From Pseudomonadota bacterium (GTDB lineage: Bacteria; Pseudomonadota; Gammaproteobacteria; Burkholderiales; Ferrovaceae), in the NCBI GenBank assembly GCA_021811145.1, contig JAJZPN010000003.1:45193-109192 (forward strand): DNA of 64,000 bases, in the 5' to 3' direction. The notes beneath the pieces were generated by a model that was not told the origin of the DNA, did no database searches, and saw only the letters and a list, made by a program, of their open reading frames with translations. Of this stretch, positions 57,114 to 64,000 are shown piece by piece. Position 1 is the stretch's first letter. Each line of letters begins with the position of its first letter. The position numbers were made by a program, and so were the translations under genes.

Positions 57114-57952
57114 TGGATAGCTTAACTCCACTCCTTGAGCAAACGCATACCACTGAAACAGTGGGTGTGACACGTTATCGTGGTCAATGGGTGGAGCGCA
57201 CTGAGGATATCATTGCTCAAGAAACGCCAATTGGTATTGAGTATAACGGTGTTCCTTTTGTGGTGATGCTCGCTACTCCTCAAGATTTGGAAGATTTTGC
57301 AATAGGCTTTTCTTTAACTGAAGGTATTGTGAAAAGCGTTGATGAAATTAAGTCAGTAGCAATCGAAGAGCTAGATGCCGGTATTCGTGTGGCTCTTACT
57401 ATTGATCAAAAACGCTTTGCAGTGCTTGATAGTCGTCGTCAAAACCTTGCCGGTCGAACAGGTTGTGGTTTGTGTGGCACAGAGCGTATCGCGCAAGTTT
57501 TTAAGCCCATGTCTGAGGTGACCAGCACATTCTCACTGTCTTTAGAATATTTGCATCGTGCCTTAGAAGAGATGCGACATTTTCAGCCTCTACAACAAAT
57601 GACAGGTGCAACTCATGCCGCTTTTTGGGTTAATGCGCGTGGTCAAATTATGTTGGCAAGAGAAGATGTGGGCCGCCACAATGCCCTAGATAAGTTGTAT
57701 GGCGCCATGGTAACACAAGCCTATGATTTTCAAAATGGGGCGGTGCTAGTAACTAGCCGTGCAAGTTATGAAATGGTTCAGAAAACCATTCAAATGGGAG
57801 TGGGGATTTTAGTGGCTGTATCAGGACCCACTGCCTTGGCCATTCGTATGGCTGATGAATATCAATTAACTTTAATGGGTTTTACCCGCAGTCAATCACA
57901 AGTGATTTATACACACCCAGAGCGTGTGATAGAGCAACAAGGAGCAAAGTAA
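57113..57952 (+). CDS. fdhD: Formate dehydrogenase accessory sulfurtransferase FdhD (FdsC)
   Basis: Delivers sulfur to the molybdenum cofactor before its insertion into FdsA. The 279 residues contain the persulfide-carrying pair Cys118-Gly-Leu-Cys121 in GRTGCGLCGTE, and AREDVGRHNALDKLYGA, the family hallmark. ATG overlaps the last base of fdsA. In fds operons this gene is called fdsC. Confidence 0.95.
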   Translation: MDSLTPLLEQTHTTETVGVTRYRGQWVERTEDIIAQETPIGIEYNGVPFVVMLATPQDLEDFAIGFSLTEGIVKSVDEIKSVAIEELDAGIRVALTIDQKRFAVLDSRRQNLAGRTGCGLCGTERIAQVFKPMSEVTSTFSLSLEYLHRALEEMRHFQPLQQMTGATHAAFWVNARGQIMLAREDVGRHNALDKLYGAMVTQAYDFQNGAVLVTSRASYEMVQKTIQMGVGILVAVSGPTALAIRMADEYQLTLMGFTRSQSQVIYTHPERVIEQQGAK

Positions 57953-57954
57953 TT

Positions 57955-58194
57955 ATGATGAATCCACAGCATTTGATCAAAATGGCGAACGCCATTGGCG
58001 ATTTTTTTTCTGCTATGCCAGATCAAGAGCAAGCAGCACGTGATGCCGCGAGTCATTTAAAGCGCTTTTGGGAAAAACGTATGCAAAAATCATTTTTTGA
58101 CTACATTAAGGCTAATGGTGATGGAGAACTTAAGCCCATCATGCGTCGCGCGTTAAGTTTCATGGATGAAGAACTAGGCGCTTATCACGGTTAA
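57955..58194 (+). CDS. fdsD: Formate dehydrogenase delta subunit
   Basis: A small helical protein of 79 residues (HLIKMANAIGDFFSAMPDQEQAARDAASHLKRFWEKRM) of the FdsD family, needed for maturation or stability of the formate dehydrogenase. It starts 2 nt after fdhD; the last gene of fdsGBACD, closed by a terminator. Confidence 0.93.
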   Translation: MMNPQHLIKMANAIGDFFSAMPDQEQAARDAASHLKRFWEKRMQKSFFDYIKANGDGELKPIMRRALSFMDEELGAYHG

Positions 58195-58203
58195 CGGTTT
58201 AAC

Positions 58204-58249
58204 AAGGCCGGGGATCCCTTCTCCCTCTTTTGTCCTCGGCCTTTTTCTC
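58204..58249 (+). terminator. Rho-independent terminator after fdsD
   Basis: AAGGCCGGGG (58204-58213) pairs with CCTCGGCCTT (58234-58243), including one G-T pair. A pyrimidine-rich loop and a trailing T-rich tract complete it. It ends the fds operon 10 nt after its last stop. Confidence 0.85.
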
Positions 58250-58283
58250 TTTACTCGCTTTCCACCACTTCCTTTCACTCTCC

Positions 58284-58297
58284 TTGATCTAGGTTAA
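58284..58297. promoter_or_regulatory. FNR-like box before OxlT-type transporter
   Basis: TTGATCTAGGTTAA keeps one perfect TTGAT half and a degraded second half (GTTAA for ATCAA) with the right N4 spacing. It is the weakest of four such boxes in the locus, 113 bp before the transporter start. Confidence 0.45.
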
Positions 58298-58409
58298 GGA
58301 TTTCTTTTTCGTATAAAGTCATGCTATTTTAAATAAAAGCAAAAACCATTCTATCCGCGATCTACACCTAATAATAACGATAAGAAAGTCTTAGAGGAGA
58401 AATTGGGGT

Positions 58410-59693
58410 ATGACGAATTACCAGTCTGTTGCCAGTACCACTGGAGAAAGCGCCTTTCATAACCGCTGGATGCAGTTATTTTTTGGCATTATTTGTATGG
58501 CGATGATTGCCAATTTGCAATATGGTTGGACTTTGTTTGTTAATCCTATTAACGCTAAATACCATTGGGGAAAAACTGCCATTCAGATTTCCTTTTCTAT
58601 TTTTGTCTTAGTAGAAACTTGGTTGGTACCTGTTGAAGGTTGGTTGGTCGATCGCTTTGGTCCACGTCCTGTAATTGCATTAGGTGCTATTCTTGCAGCT
58701 CTAGGGTGGGTTATGAATGCCCATGCTGATAACTTAACCACGCTCTATATTGCAGCAGTTATCTCAGGAGTGGGGGCAGGCTGTGTGTATGGTACTGCGG
58801 TGGGAAATGCGTTGAAATGGTTTCCTGACAAGAGAGGTCTTGCTGCAGGATTGACTGCTGCGGGTTTTGGAGCTGGGGCTGCCATTACTGTTATTCCTAT
58901 TGCGAATATGATTCAAACCTCAGGTTATGAACATACCTTTCAGTTTTTTGGCATAGCACAAGGCATAGTTATTTTTATCTTATCGCTATTCATGATTCGA
59001 CCACATGCGCCGCAAGGCATTATTATTCCTACACGTATCGTATCAATTAAAAAAGACTTCACCTCTGCCCAAATGATTAAAACACCTGTATTTTGGGTGA
59101 TTTATATTTTATTTGTAGCGGTGGCTGCGGGTGGATTAATGGCTACTGCGCAAATTGGACCGATTGCTAAAGATTATGGTATTGCTAAATTACCGGTAAC
59201 TACCTGGTTAGGTAATACGTTACCTTTGCTAACGATGACCTTGGCCATTGACAACTTATGTAATGGATTTACAAGACCTTTATGTGGGTTTATATCGGAT
59301 CGTATCGGTCGAGAGAATACGATGATGTTGGTTTTTGTTGGAGAAGGACTGGCTTTACTTGGCTTAATGCAATTTGGTCATGATCCAGTTTGGTTTATGG
59401 TATTTGCTCCGCTGGTATTTTTATTTTGGGGCGAGATTTTTTCTATATTTCCAGCTACCTGCGCTGATACCTTTGGCATTAAACATGCTGCCGCGAATGC
59501 TGGGACGCTTTACACGGCTAAAGGAACGGCGTCACTCATCGTTCCTTTAGCCTCAGTGTTATCCGCTGGTGGAAATTGGCATCGAGTGTTTATGCTATCA
59601 GCAATAATTTCTATTTTGGCAGGACTGTCAGCTCGCTTTATTTTATCGCCAATGCGTACGCGATTCATACATGATGCCAATCAAGAAAAGTAG
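58410..59693 (+). CDS. OxlT-like oxalate/formate antiporter (OFA family MFS)
   Basis: A 427-residue, 12-helix major facilitator closely resembling OxlT, which exchanges oxalate for formate. Supporting segments are NLQYGWTLFVNPINAKYHW in helix 1, GVGAGCVYGTAVGNALKWFPDKRGLAAGLTAAGFGAGA, and GFTRPLCGFISDRIGRENTMM. Its position between the formate dehydrogenase operon and oxalyl-CoA decarboxylase supports oxalate import or oxalate/formate exchange. Transport itself is inferred. Confidence 0.88.
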   Translation: MTNYQSVASTTGESAFHNRWMQLFFGIICMAMIANLQYGWTLFVNPINAKYHWGKTAIQISFSIFVLVETWLVPVEGWLVDRFGPRPVIALGAILAALGWVMNAHADNLTTLYIAAVISGVGAGCVYGTAVGNALKWFPDKRGLAAGLTAAGFGAGAAITVIPIANMIQTSGYEHTFQFFGIAQGIVIFILSLFMIRPHAPQGIIIPTRIVSIKKDFTSAQMIKTPVFWVIYILFVAVAAGGLMATAQIGPIAKDYGIAKLPVTTWLGNTLPLLTMTLAIDNLCNGFTRPLCGFISDRIGRENTMMLVFVGEGLALLGLMQFGHDPVWFMVFAPLVFLFWGEIFSIFPATCADTFGIKHAAANAGTLYTAKGTASLIVPLASVLSAGGNWHRVFMLSAIISILAGLSARFILSPMRTRFIHDANQEK

Positions 59694-59720
59694 TTATTTG
59701 ATGAAGTTAGTAGTGGCAAA

Positions 59721-59734
59721 TTGATATGTGTCAA
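59721..59734. promoter_or_regulatory. FNR-like box before the formyltransferase gene
   Basis: TTGATATGTGTCAA matches TTGAT-N4-ATCAA at all but one consensus position. It lies 67 bp before the start codon; a TAATCT at 59757 would put it near -41.5, the class II activator position. Confidence 0.6.
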
Positions 59735-59748
59735 TGACGATTAGCACC

Positions 59749-59792
59749 CCTCACTTTAATCTATTTTTTAACTAATTATCATTAAAGTGAGG
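59749..59792. promoter_or_regulatory. 12-bp inverted repeat at the formyltransferase leader
   Basis: CCTCACTTTAAT (59749-59760) and ATTAAAGTGAGG (59781-59792) are perfect inverted repeats separated by 20 bp. The right arm runs into the ribosome binding site AGGAGAGG (59790-59797). It may be an operator, or an RNA hairpin that controls translation if the left arm is transcribed. Confidence 0.6.
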
Positions 59793-59800
59793 AGAGGTTT

Positions 59801-60733
59801 ATGAGGCTTGTTATCATCGGTCAGCAAGACTTTGGTAAAGCAGTTCTTGATGCTTTTTTAGCTCGTGGTGATGAGGTCTTGGCTGTATTTTGTGCCCCAG
59901 AAAAAGAAGGGGCAAAAGCCGATCCTCTGCGAGTCGCTGCTCAAGAAAAACAAATTACAACCTATCAGTTTCCTTCTTTAAAAAGCCCTGAAGCACATCA
60001 AGCAATGCGTCAATTACGTCCAGATATTGGTGTGATGGCGTATGTTCTACAGTTTGCTCCGCAGGACTTTGTTAACATACCCCAACACGGTACAATTCAG
60101 TACCATCCTTCCTTATTACCTAAGTATCGAGGACCAAGTTCAATTAATTGGCCGATTATTCGTGGCGATACAGAAACCGGATTAACTATTTTTAGGCCAA
60201 CAAATGGTTTAGATGAAGGACCTATTATTTTACAAAAACGCGTTGCTGTTCAAGAGGACGATACCTTAGGTTCAGTCTATTTCAATCATCTTTTTCCCTT
60301 AGGTGTTGAAGCGATGCTTGAGGCAGCTGATCTCGTTATACAGGGACAGCATCGCGAAGTGCCGCAAGATGAAACTCAAGCCAGTTATGAAGGATGGTGT
60401 CGTGCTGAAGAGGCTCGTATCAATTGGCATAATCATGTGGATTATATTTATAACCTGATACGGGGGTGTAATCCCGCACCGGGTGCCTGGACGACTTTAT
60501 CGGGTAAAAAGATTCAATTATTTGATGTAAAAAAACATGTTTTCAGGACCTTTAGTCAAGTGCACGGAAAGATTGGCGAGATTAGTCAGATTACAGAAGA
60601 GAGCTTTAGGATTACTGCTCAGGGTGGACAAATTGAAGTAATAAAATTAAAGCATCAAGACAGTAAAAAAATGACTGTAGGAGAATTCATAGACACCTTT
60701 CAAGTCAGTGAAGGAACGTTATTGAATTCTTGA
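59801..60733 (+). CDS. Formyltransferase related to 10-formyl-THF dehydrogenase N-domain
   Basis: A 310-residue protein with a formyltransferase N-domain and the FMT C-domain. It has His102 (QYHPSLLPKYRG) and Asp138 (GLDEGP), matching the catalytic His106/Asp142 of the hydrolase domain of human ALDH1L1. Other shared segments are INWPIIRGDTETG, YEGWCRAEEARINW and IRGCNPAPGAW. Methionyl-tRNA formyltransferase has Asn two residues before the His; here it is Gln. It probably hydrolyses or transfers the formyl group of 10-formyl-THF. Its place beside oxc suggests a role in formyl or formate handling (inference). Confidence 0.75.
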   Translation: MRLVIIGQQDFGKAVLDAFLARGDEVLAVFCAPEKEGAKADPLRVAAQEKQITTYQFPSLKSPEAHQAMRQLRPDIGVMAYVLQFAPQDFVNIPQHGTIQYHPSLLPKYRGPSSINWPIIRGDTETGLTIFRPTNGLDEGPIILQKRVAVQEDDTLGSVYFNHLFPLGVEAMLEAADLVIQGQHREVPQDETQASYEGWCRAEEARINWHNHVDYIYNLIRGCNPAPGAWTTLSGKKIQLFDVKKHVFRTFSQVHGKIGEISQITEESFRITAQGGQIEVIKLKHQDSKKMTVGEFIDTFQVSEGTLLNS

Positions 60734-60743
60734 TCAAAATCAA
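60730..60743. promoter_or_regulatory. Perfect FNR-like box upstream of oxc
   Basis: TTGATCAAAATCAA matches TTGAT-N4-ATCAA exactly. It overlaps the stop codon of the formyltransferase gene, 115 bp before the oxc start. Confidence 0.65.
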
Positions 60744-60768
60744 TCGTTGCACTCGATAGCTGTAAAAA

Positions 60769-60782
60769 TTGACTTTAATCAA
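60769..60782. promoter_or_regulatory. Second FNR-like box upstream of oxc
   Basis: TTGACTTTAATCAA matches the consensus but for one base, 39 bp (centre to centre) from the perfect box. With TAATAC at 60804-60809 as -10, its centre falls near -41, as at FNR/CRP class II promoters. Confidence 0.62.
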
Positions 60783-60857
60783 TGGCAATTACGAGTCAAT
60801 CAATAATACTAATAATAAGTCATTATTTTAGTGTTGATTGTGAGAGAGAAAGCCATC

Positions 60858-62627
60858 ATGTCTAATGCTCAAGCTGCCACTGTAAGCGATATTAACGGGT
60901 CTCATGAGGCCACAGAAGAAGAATTAATAGATGGCTTTCATTTGGTGATTAAAGCCCTGCAACTTAATGAGATTCATACGATTTATGGGGTTCCAGGCAT
61001 TCCCATCACAGATCTCGCGCGTCTTGCTCAAGCGCAAGGTATGCGTGTCATTTCATTTCGTCATGAACAACATGCCGGTAATGCAGCAGCCATAGCAGGC
61101 TATCTTAATGCCAAGCCAGGAGTTTGTTTAACTGTCTCTGCTCCAGGCTTTTTAAATGGATTAACGGCATTGTCTAATGCCACAACAAATTGTTTCCCAA
61201 TGATTTTAATATCAGGATCATCTGAACGTGAAGTGGTAGATTTACAGCAAGGTGATTACGAAGAGATGGATCAGTTGGCTATTGCTAAGCCACTATGTAA
61301 AGCAGCTTTTCGTGTATTACATGTTGAGGATATTGGTATTGGTATAGCCAGAGCGATTAGAGCAGCCGTGTCAGGTCGTCCTGGTGGAGTGTATTTGGAT
61401 TTACCCGGTAAGTTATTTGTGCAAACTATCAATAAAGAATGGGGGCAACGCTCCTTGGTTAAAGTGGTGGATCCTTCTCCTAAACAATTGCCTGATCATG
61501 ATGCCCTAGAGCGTGCTATTGAATTACTAAAATCGGCGCAAAAACCGCTGATTATTTTAGGCAAGGGGGCAGCTTACGCGCGCTGTGACCAAGAAATAAA
61601 ACAGTTGATTGAATGGACAGGAATTCCCTATTTGCCGATGTCAATGGCCAAAGGTCTGTTACCGGATGATCATCCACAATCAGCGCAAGCAGCGCGCTCT
61701 TATGTATTACCAGAAGCAGATGTGGTGCTATTAATTGGGGCGCGTTTGAATTGGTTGCTATCACATGGAAAAGGTAAAACCTGGGGAGGGAGTTCAGCTA
61801 AAGAGTGGGGAAAACAACAATTTATTCAAATAGATATTGCGGCTACAGAAATGGACAGTAATGTTGCTATTGAGGCACCTTTAGTTGGCGATATTCATTC
61901 TTGCGTGAGTGGATTGCTTCAGTTAATTGATACCTCGTGGCCCAAACCCTCACTCTCTTGGTTGAATGCAATACAGGATAAGAAAACCAAAAACATACAA
62001 AAAATGGCTGATACGCTGGCCAAAAATCCTTCACCTATGAGTTTTCATAGTGCCTTAAGAGTAGTGCGTGATGTTATTCAGGATAATCCTGAAGCAATAT
62101 TAGTTAACGAGGGTGCCAATGCCTTAGATTTTACCCGATCGATTGTCAACATGTACCAACCTAGAAAAAGATTGGATGTAGGTACGTGGGGAGTGATGGG
62201 CGTGGGGATGGGGTTTTCTGTAGCGGCAGCCGTAGAAACCGGTCAGCAAGTCATTGCCGTAGAGGGAGACAGTGCCTTTGGTTTTAGTGGTATGGAGATT
62301 GAGACTATTTGTCGTTACCATCTATCAGTATGTGTTGTGGTGTTAAATAATAATGGTGTCTACAGAGGTACTGATGTCAATCAGAGCGGAGGAGAGGATG
62401 TGGCTCCGACTGTTTTTGTTAAAGATGCTCGCTATGAAAAGTTGATGGAAGCCTTTGGTGGTGAGGGGCATTACGTCACTACCCCAGAACAATTACTACA
62501 TGCCATGCAACAGGCTATTGCTTCTAAACGTCCTACTCTGATTAATGCCATTATTGATGAGGCTGCCGGAACAGAAAGTGGACGAATTGCTAACTTAAAT
62601 CCAACAGCCACACTAAAAAATAAGTAG
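60858..62627 (+). CDS. oxc: Oxalyl-CoA decarboxylase
   Basis: Thiamine-diphosphate enzyme that converts oxalyl-CoA to formyl-CoA and CO2, 589 residues from ATG 60858. It closely resembles Oxalobacter formigenes Oxc. The ThDP-activating glutamate is in FRHEQHAG (Glu70). Tyr134 (GDYEEMDQ) and Tyr502 (NNNGVYRG) correspond to catalytic Tyr120 and Tyr483. [20 protein letters not shown] and the ThDP motif [18 protein letters not shown] are present. An upstream TTG at 60831 adds nine residues and is less likely. Two FNR-like boxes precede it. Confidence 0.96.
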   Translation: MSNAQAATVSDINGSHEATEEELIDGFHLVIKALQLNEIHTIYGVPGIPITDLARLAQAQGMRVISFRHEQHAGNAAAIAGYLNAKPGVCLTVSAPGFLNGLTALSNATTNCFPMILISGSSEREVVDLQQGDYEEMDQLAIAKPLCKAAFRVLHVEDIGIGIARAIRAAVSGRPGGVYLDLPGKLFVQTINKEWGQRSLVKVVDPSPKQLPDHDALERAIELLKSAQKPLIILGKGAAYARCDQEIKQLIEWTGIPYLPMSMAKGLLPDDHPQSAQAARSYVLPEADVVLLIGARLNWLLSHGKGKTWGGSSAKEWGKQQFIQIDIAATEMDSNVAIEAPLVGDIHSCVSGLLQLIDTSWPKPSLSWLNAIQDKKTKNIQKMADTLAKNPSPMSFHSALRVVRDVIQDNPEAILVNEGANALDFTRSIVNMYQPRKRLDVGTWGVMGVGMGFSVAAAVETGQQVIAVEGDSAFGFSGMEIETICRYHLSVCVVVLNNNGVYRGTDVNQSGGEDVAPTVFVKDARYEKLMEAFGGEGHYVTTPEQLLHAMQQAIASKRPTLINAIIDEAAGTESGRIANLNPTATLKNK

Positions 62628-62630
62628 TTA

Positions 62631-63260
62631 CTAGTCTTGGTGAAGAAGACGACTTAATGTTTCTGGAGAAATATTAAGGTGTAAAGCCAAATCTTTTTTA
62701 GGAATAAGGTTTGAGAGTTCGGGATGCTTTCTCTGAAAACGCTTCATTCTACCTGTGGCATCTAGTAGGTGAAGCGTAATGGTATGACCCATAATTTCAC
62801 TCATTAGACGCATTACCTCATATTCAAAATCGTGTTTAAGTTGAGGATACTTATTCATGAATTGTGCCCACTGGGGAAGAGGACATTTGGCAACACGAAC
62901 TTTGGTCACTGCACGAATACTGTAGGGTGCAGGAGTATCAAGGCGCCATGCTGCGTAACTTGTTTCAATATCTTTTTCTCCGGCAAAGCGTAAAATCATT
63001 TCTTTGCCCTCAGGATTTGATACAACTCGCTTCAGTAGTCCCTCAAGGATGAAGTATTGTTCCATTTCAACGGAACCTTGAGCTAACAGAAGATCTTCTT
63101 TTTTTACTTCTGAGATAACCAATAAAGCTTCTAATTCGCTCAATTGCTCATCATTTAAAGAATGCAGTACGGTATTCTGACGTAATGCACTACTTAACAT
63201 GATACGCAACGGATGTTGAATTAAAGGTGTTCCAATAATGGGTGAAGTACTTTGAACCAT
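62631..63260 (-). CDS. Crp/Fnr family transcriptional regulator, compact type
   Basis: A 209-residue regulator. A cyclic-nucleotide-binding-type beta-roll (about residues 25-140; LLLAQGSVEMEQYFILEGLLKRVV) is followed by the dimer helix and a helix-turn-helix (IPKKDLALHLNISPETLSRLLHQD) at the very end. The E-T-x-S-R recognition helix equals that of FNR, which reads TTGAT. The N-terminus lacks the cysteines of an oxygen-sensing iron-sulfur cluster. The protein stops right after the recognition helix, without a wing, as in Bacteroidetes-like members. It converges on oxc with a 3-nt gap and is the probable controller of the FNR-like boxes. Confidence 0.85.
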   Translation of the reverse strand: MVQSTSPIIGTPLIQHPLRIMLSSALRQNTVLHSLNDEQLSELEALLVISEVKKEDLLLAQGSVEMEQYFILEGLLKRVVSNPEGKEMILRFAGEKDIETSYAAWRLDTPAPYSIRAVTKVRVAKCPLPQWAQFMNKYPQLKHDFEYEVMRLMSEIMGHTITLHLLDATGRMKRFQRKHPELSNLIPKKDLALHLNISPETLSRLLHQD

Positions 63261-63402
63261 AAGGATTTAAATAAGTTAAATGCAATGAGGATAAGCGCTA
63301 ATTATTTAATACTATCACAACACAACCTAGGGTTATAGTCTTCCTTATGGATTTGTGTGATTACTAATTTAAGCTCTTTTCAATTTAAGGGGGCGATTTT
63401 AA

Positions 63403-63654
63403 TCATCCACAGAGTAACTTAACATGCACTCTGTAATTCTCAAAGTTTCTGAATCCATAAGCTCTTCTCTGAATCAGTTTCATCTTACGGTGGAACCCTT
63501 CTGTAATACCGTTAGATTTACTAAAACGCCACATTCTCGCAATCTTCTCTTTCCATGAACTGAGTGTTTTACCTAAGGCAGATAATGGTTGATAACCATT
63601 TACTTTTACTATGGAAAAACCAGGTGAATTTAGGATAGGATTGTTCTTGGGCAC
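63403..63654 (-). pseudogene. ISL3-family transposase, C-terminal remnant
   Basis: Only about the last 60 residues of a roughly 400-residue DDE transposase remain: YQPLSALGKTLSSWKEKIAR, WRFSKSNGITEGFHRKM, then RRAYGFRNFENYRVHVKLLCG. This is the ISL3-family C-terminus. The N-terminal residues before about position 20 do not resemble the family, so the boundary of the remnant is near 63600. It is inactive, and no clear terminal repeats were found. Confidence 0.85.
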
Positions 63655-63705
63655 TTTAATCCCCTTTTGATCGCAAAATCAAGGAGTTAGTTTAGACTAA
63701 TCCGA

Positions 63706-64000
63706 TTAAGGTGCCCTCTCTTTTGGTATAAAGCTGAAATATTTTTGTTTTATTAAATTCGCTAACTCAGAGCCAATTAAGTCTGAACCAAAGTAACTAT
63801 AATGATGATTGTCTCTTAATATCAGATGGTCATTATCATCATATAATTTATTAATTTTTAGTTTTTCTAGTGTATTTTTCTGATCAAAAACTATCATGGA
63901 ATTTTCTAATAAGAAAAATAACTTATCATTGATTATCGTATCAAAAACAAGTTTTGATTGGTTTTTACAATACTGTGTATTAAATAATGTGGGTTTTAAG
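63706..64000 (-). CDS. SGNH/acyltransferase-like protein, C-terminal part
   Basis: The frame is open to the window edge, so the gene begins outside. The 97 visible residues contain LFNTQYCKN (a C-x-n pattern), LYDDNDHLILRDNHHYSYFGSDLIGSELA and a C-terminal lysine-rich tail. The D-x-x-H-x-S-x-x-G arrangement is the block V motif of the SGNH domain that ends many O-acyltransferases (OatA/OafA type) acting on cell-surface sugars. This is a family-level guess from the end only. Its base composition is AT-rich compared with the core genes, which fits horizontally acquired surface-polysaccharide genes. Confidence 0.55.
   Translation of the reverse strand, partial: LKPTLFNTQYCKNQSKLVFDTIINDKLFFLLENSMIVFDQKNTLEKLKINKLYDDNDHLILRDNHHYSYFGSDLIGSELANLIKQKYFSFIPKERAP

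Noticed and set aside
62631..62700. Frameshift truncation of the Crp/Fnr regulator
   Set aside because: It ends right after the recognition helix, but compact members of this family end there as well, and oxc follows with only a 3-nt gap.
1..64000. CRISPR array, rRNA or prophage
   Set aside because: No regularly spaced repeats, no rRNA sequence and no phage structural or integrase genes were recognised.

Overview
The window looks like the chromosome of an AT-leaning betaproteobacterium. The signs are the order rlmE-ftsH-folP-glmM, the tpiA-secG-tRNA-Leu-nuoA...N arrangement, ppk/ppx with an OlsB-type acyltransferase between them, and an fdsGBACD formate dehydrogenase operon. I cannot name a genus. 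Most of the window is ordinary core genome. The accessory-looking parts are the AbiEii locus (37-39 kb), the formate/oxalate locus (about 51-63 kb), and the IS-scarred right edge (63.4-64 kb).

Layout. 1-4.5 kb: end of rlmE, then ftsH, folP and glmM. 4.5-13.3 kb: a phosphate/polyphosphate block, with sixA and ppk leftward, and an OlsB-like acyltransferase, ppx and pstSCAB rightward; a Pho-box-like repeat lies before pstS. 13.3-29.4 kb: tpiA, secG, tRNA-Leu(GAG), the complete 14-gene nuo operon (respiratory complex I) and a NUDIX hydrolase. 29.6-36.8 kb: htpG behind a near-perfect heat-shock promoter, a translationally coupled trio (YVTN beta-propeller, polysaccharide deacetylase, fatty-acid hydroxylase/sterol desaturase-like), a second NUDIX protein, rlmD and a Bax-inhibitor-like membrane protein.

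37-46.7 kb: tRNA-Ser(TGA), an AbiEii-like nucleotidyltransferase paired with a small winged-helix protein, a DUF1348 protein, an AlkA-type glycosylase and carbonic anhydrase. Then come the leftward operon selO-yhhQ-mutM-phhB, an HI0933-type flavoprotein, gloA, a CDGSH protein and a MarR regulator. 46.7-51 kb: an OFA-family transporter, a nitroreductase, a glutathione transferase and a GNAT/DUF482 protein.

51-63.3 kb is a C1/C2-acid locus: an FdsR-like regulator divergent from fdsGBA-fdhD-fdsD (NAD-dependent molybdenum formate dehydrogenase), an OxlT-like OFA transporter, a stand-alone formyltransferase resembling the hydrolase domain of 10-formyl-THF dehydrogenase, oxalyl-CoA decarboxylase (oxc), and a Crp/Fnr regulator. 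FNR-like TTGAT-N4-ATCAA boxes lie before the transporter, the formyltransferase and oxc. The regulator's recognition helix carries the E-x-x-S-R pattern that reads such boxes, so the locus looks like a self-contained regulon. Oxalyl-CoA decarboxylase yields formyl-CoA, and formate is oxidised by Fds to CO2 and NADH, which complex I upstream can use. Formyl-CoA:oxalate CoA-transferase (frc) is not in the window.

The right edge holds a remnant of an ISL3-family transposase and the C-terminal end of an SGNH/acyltransferase-like gene that runs off the window.
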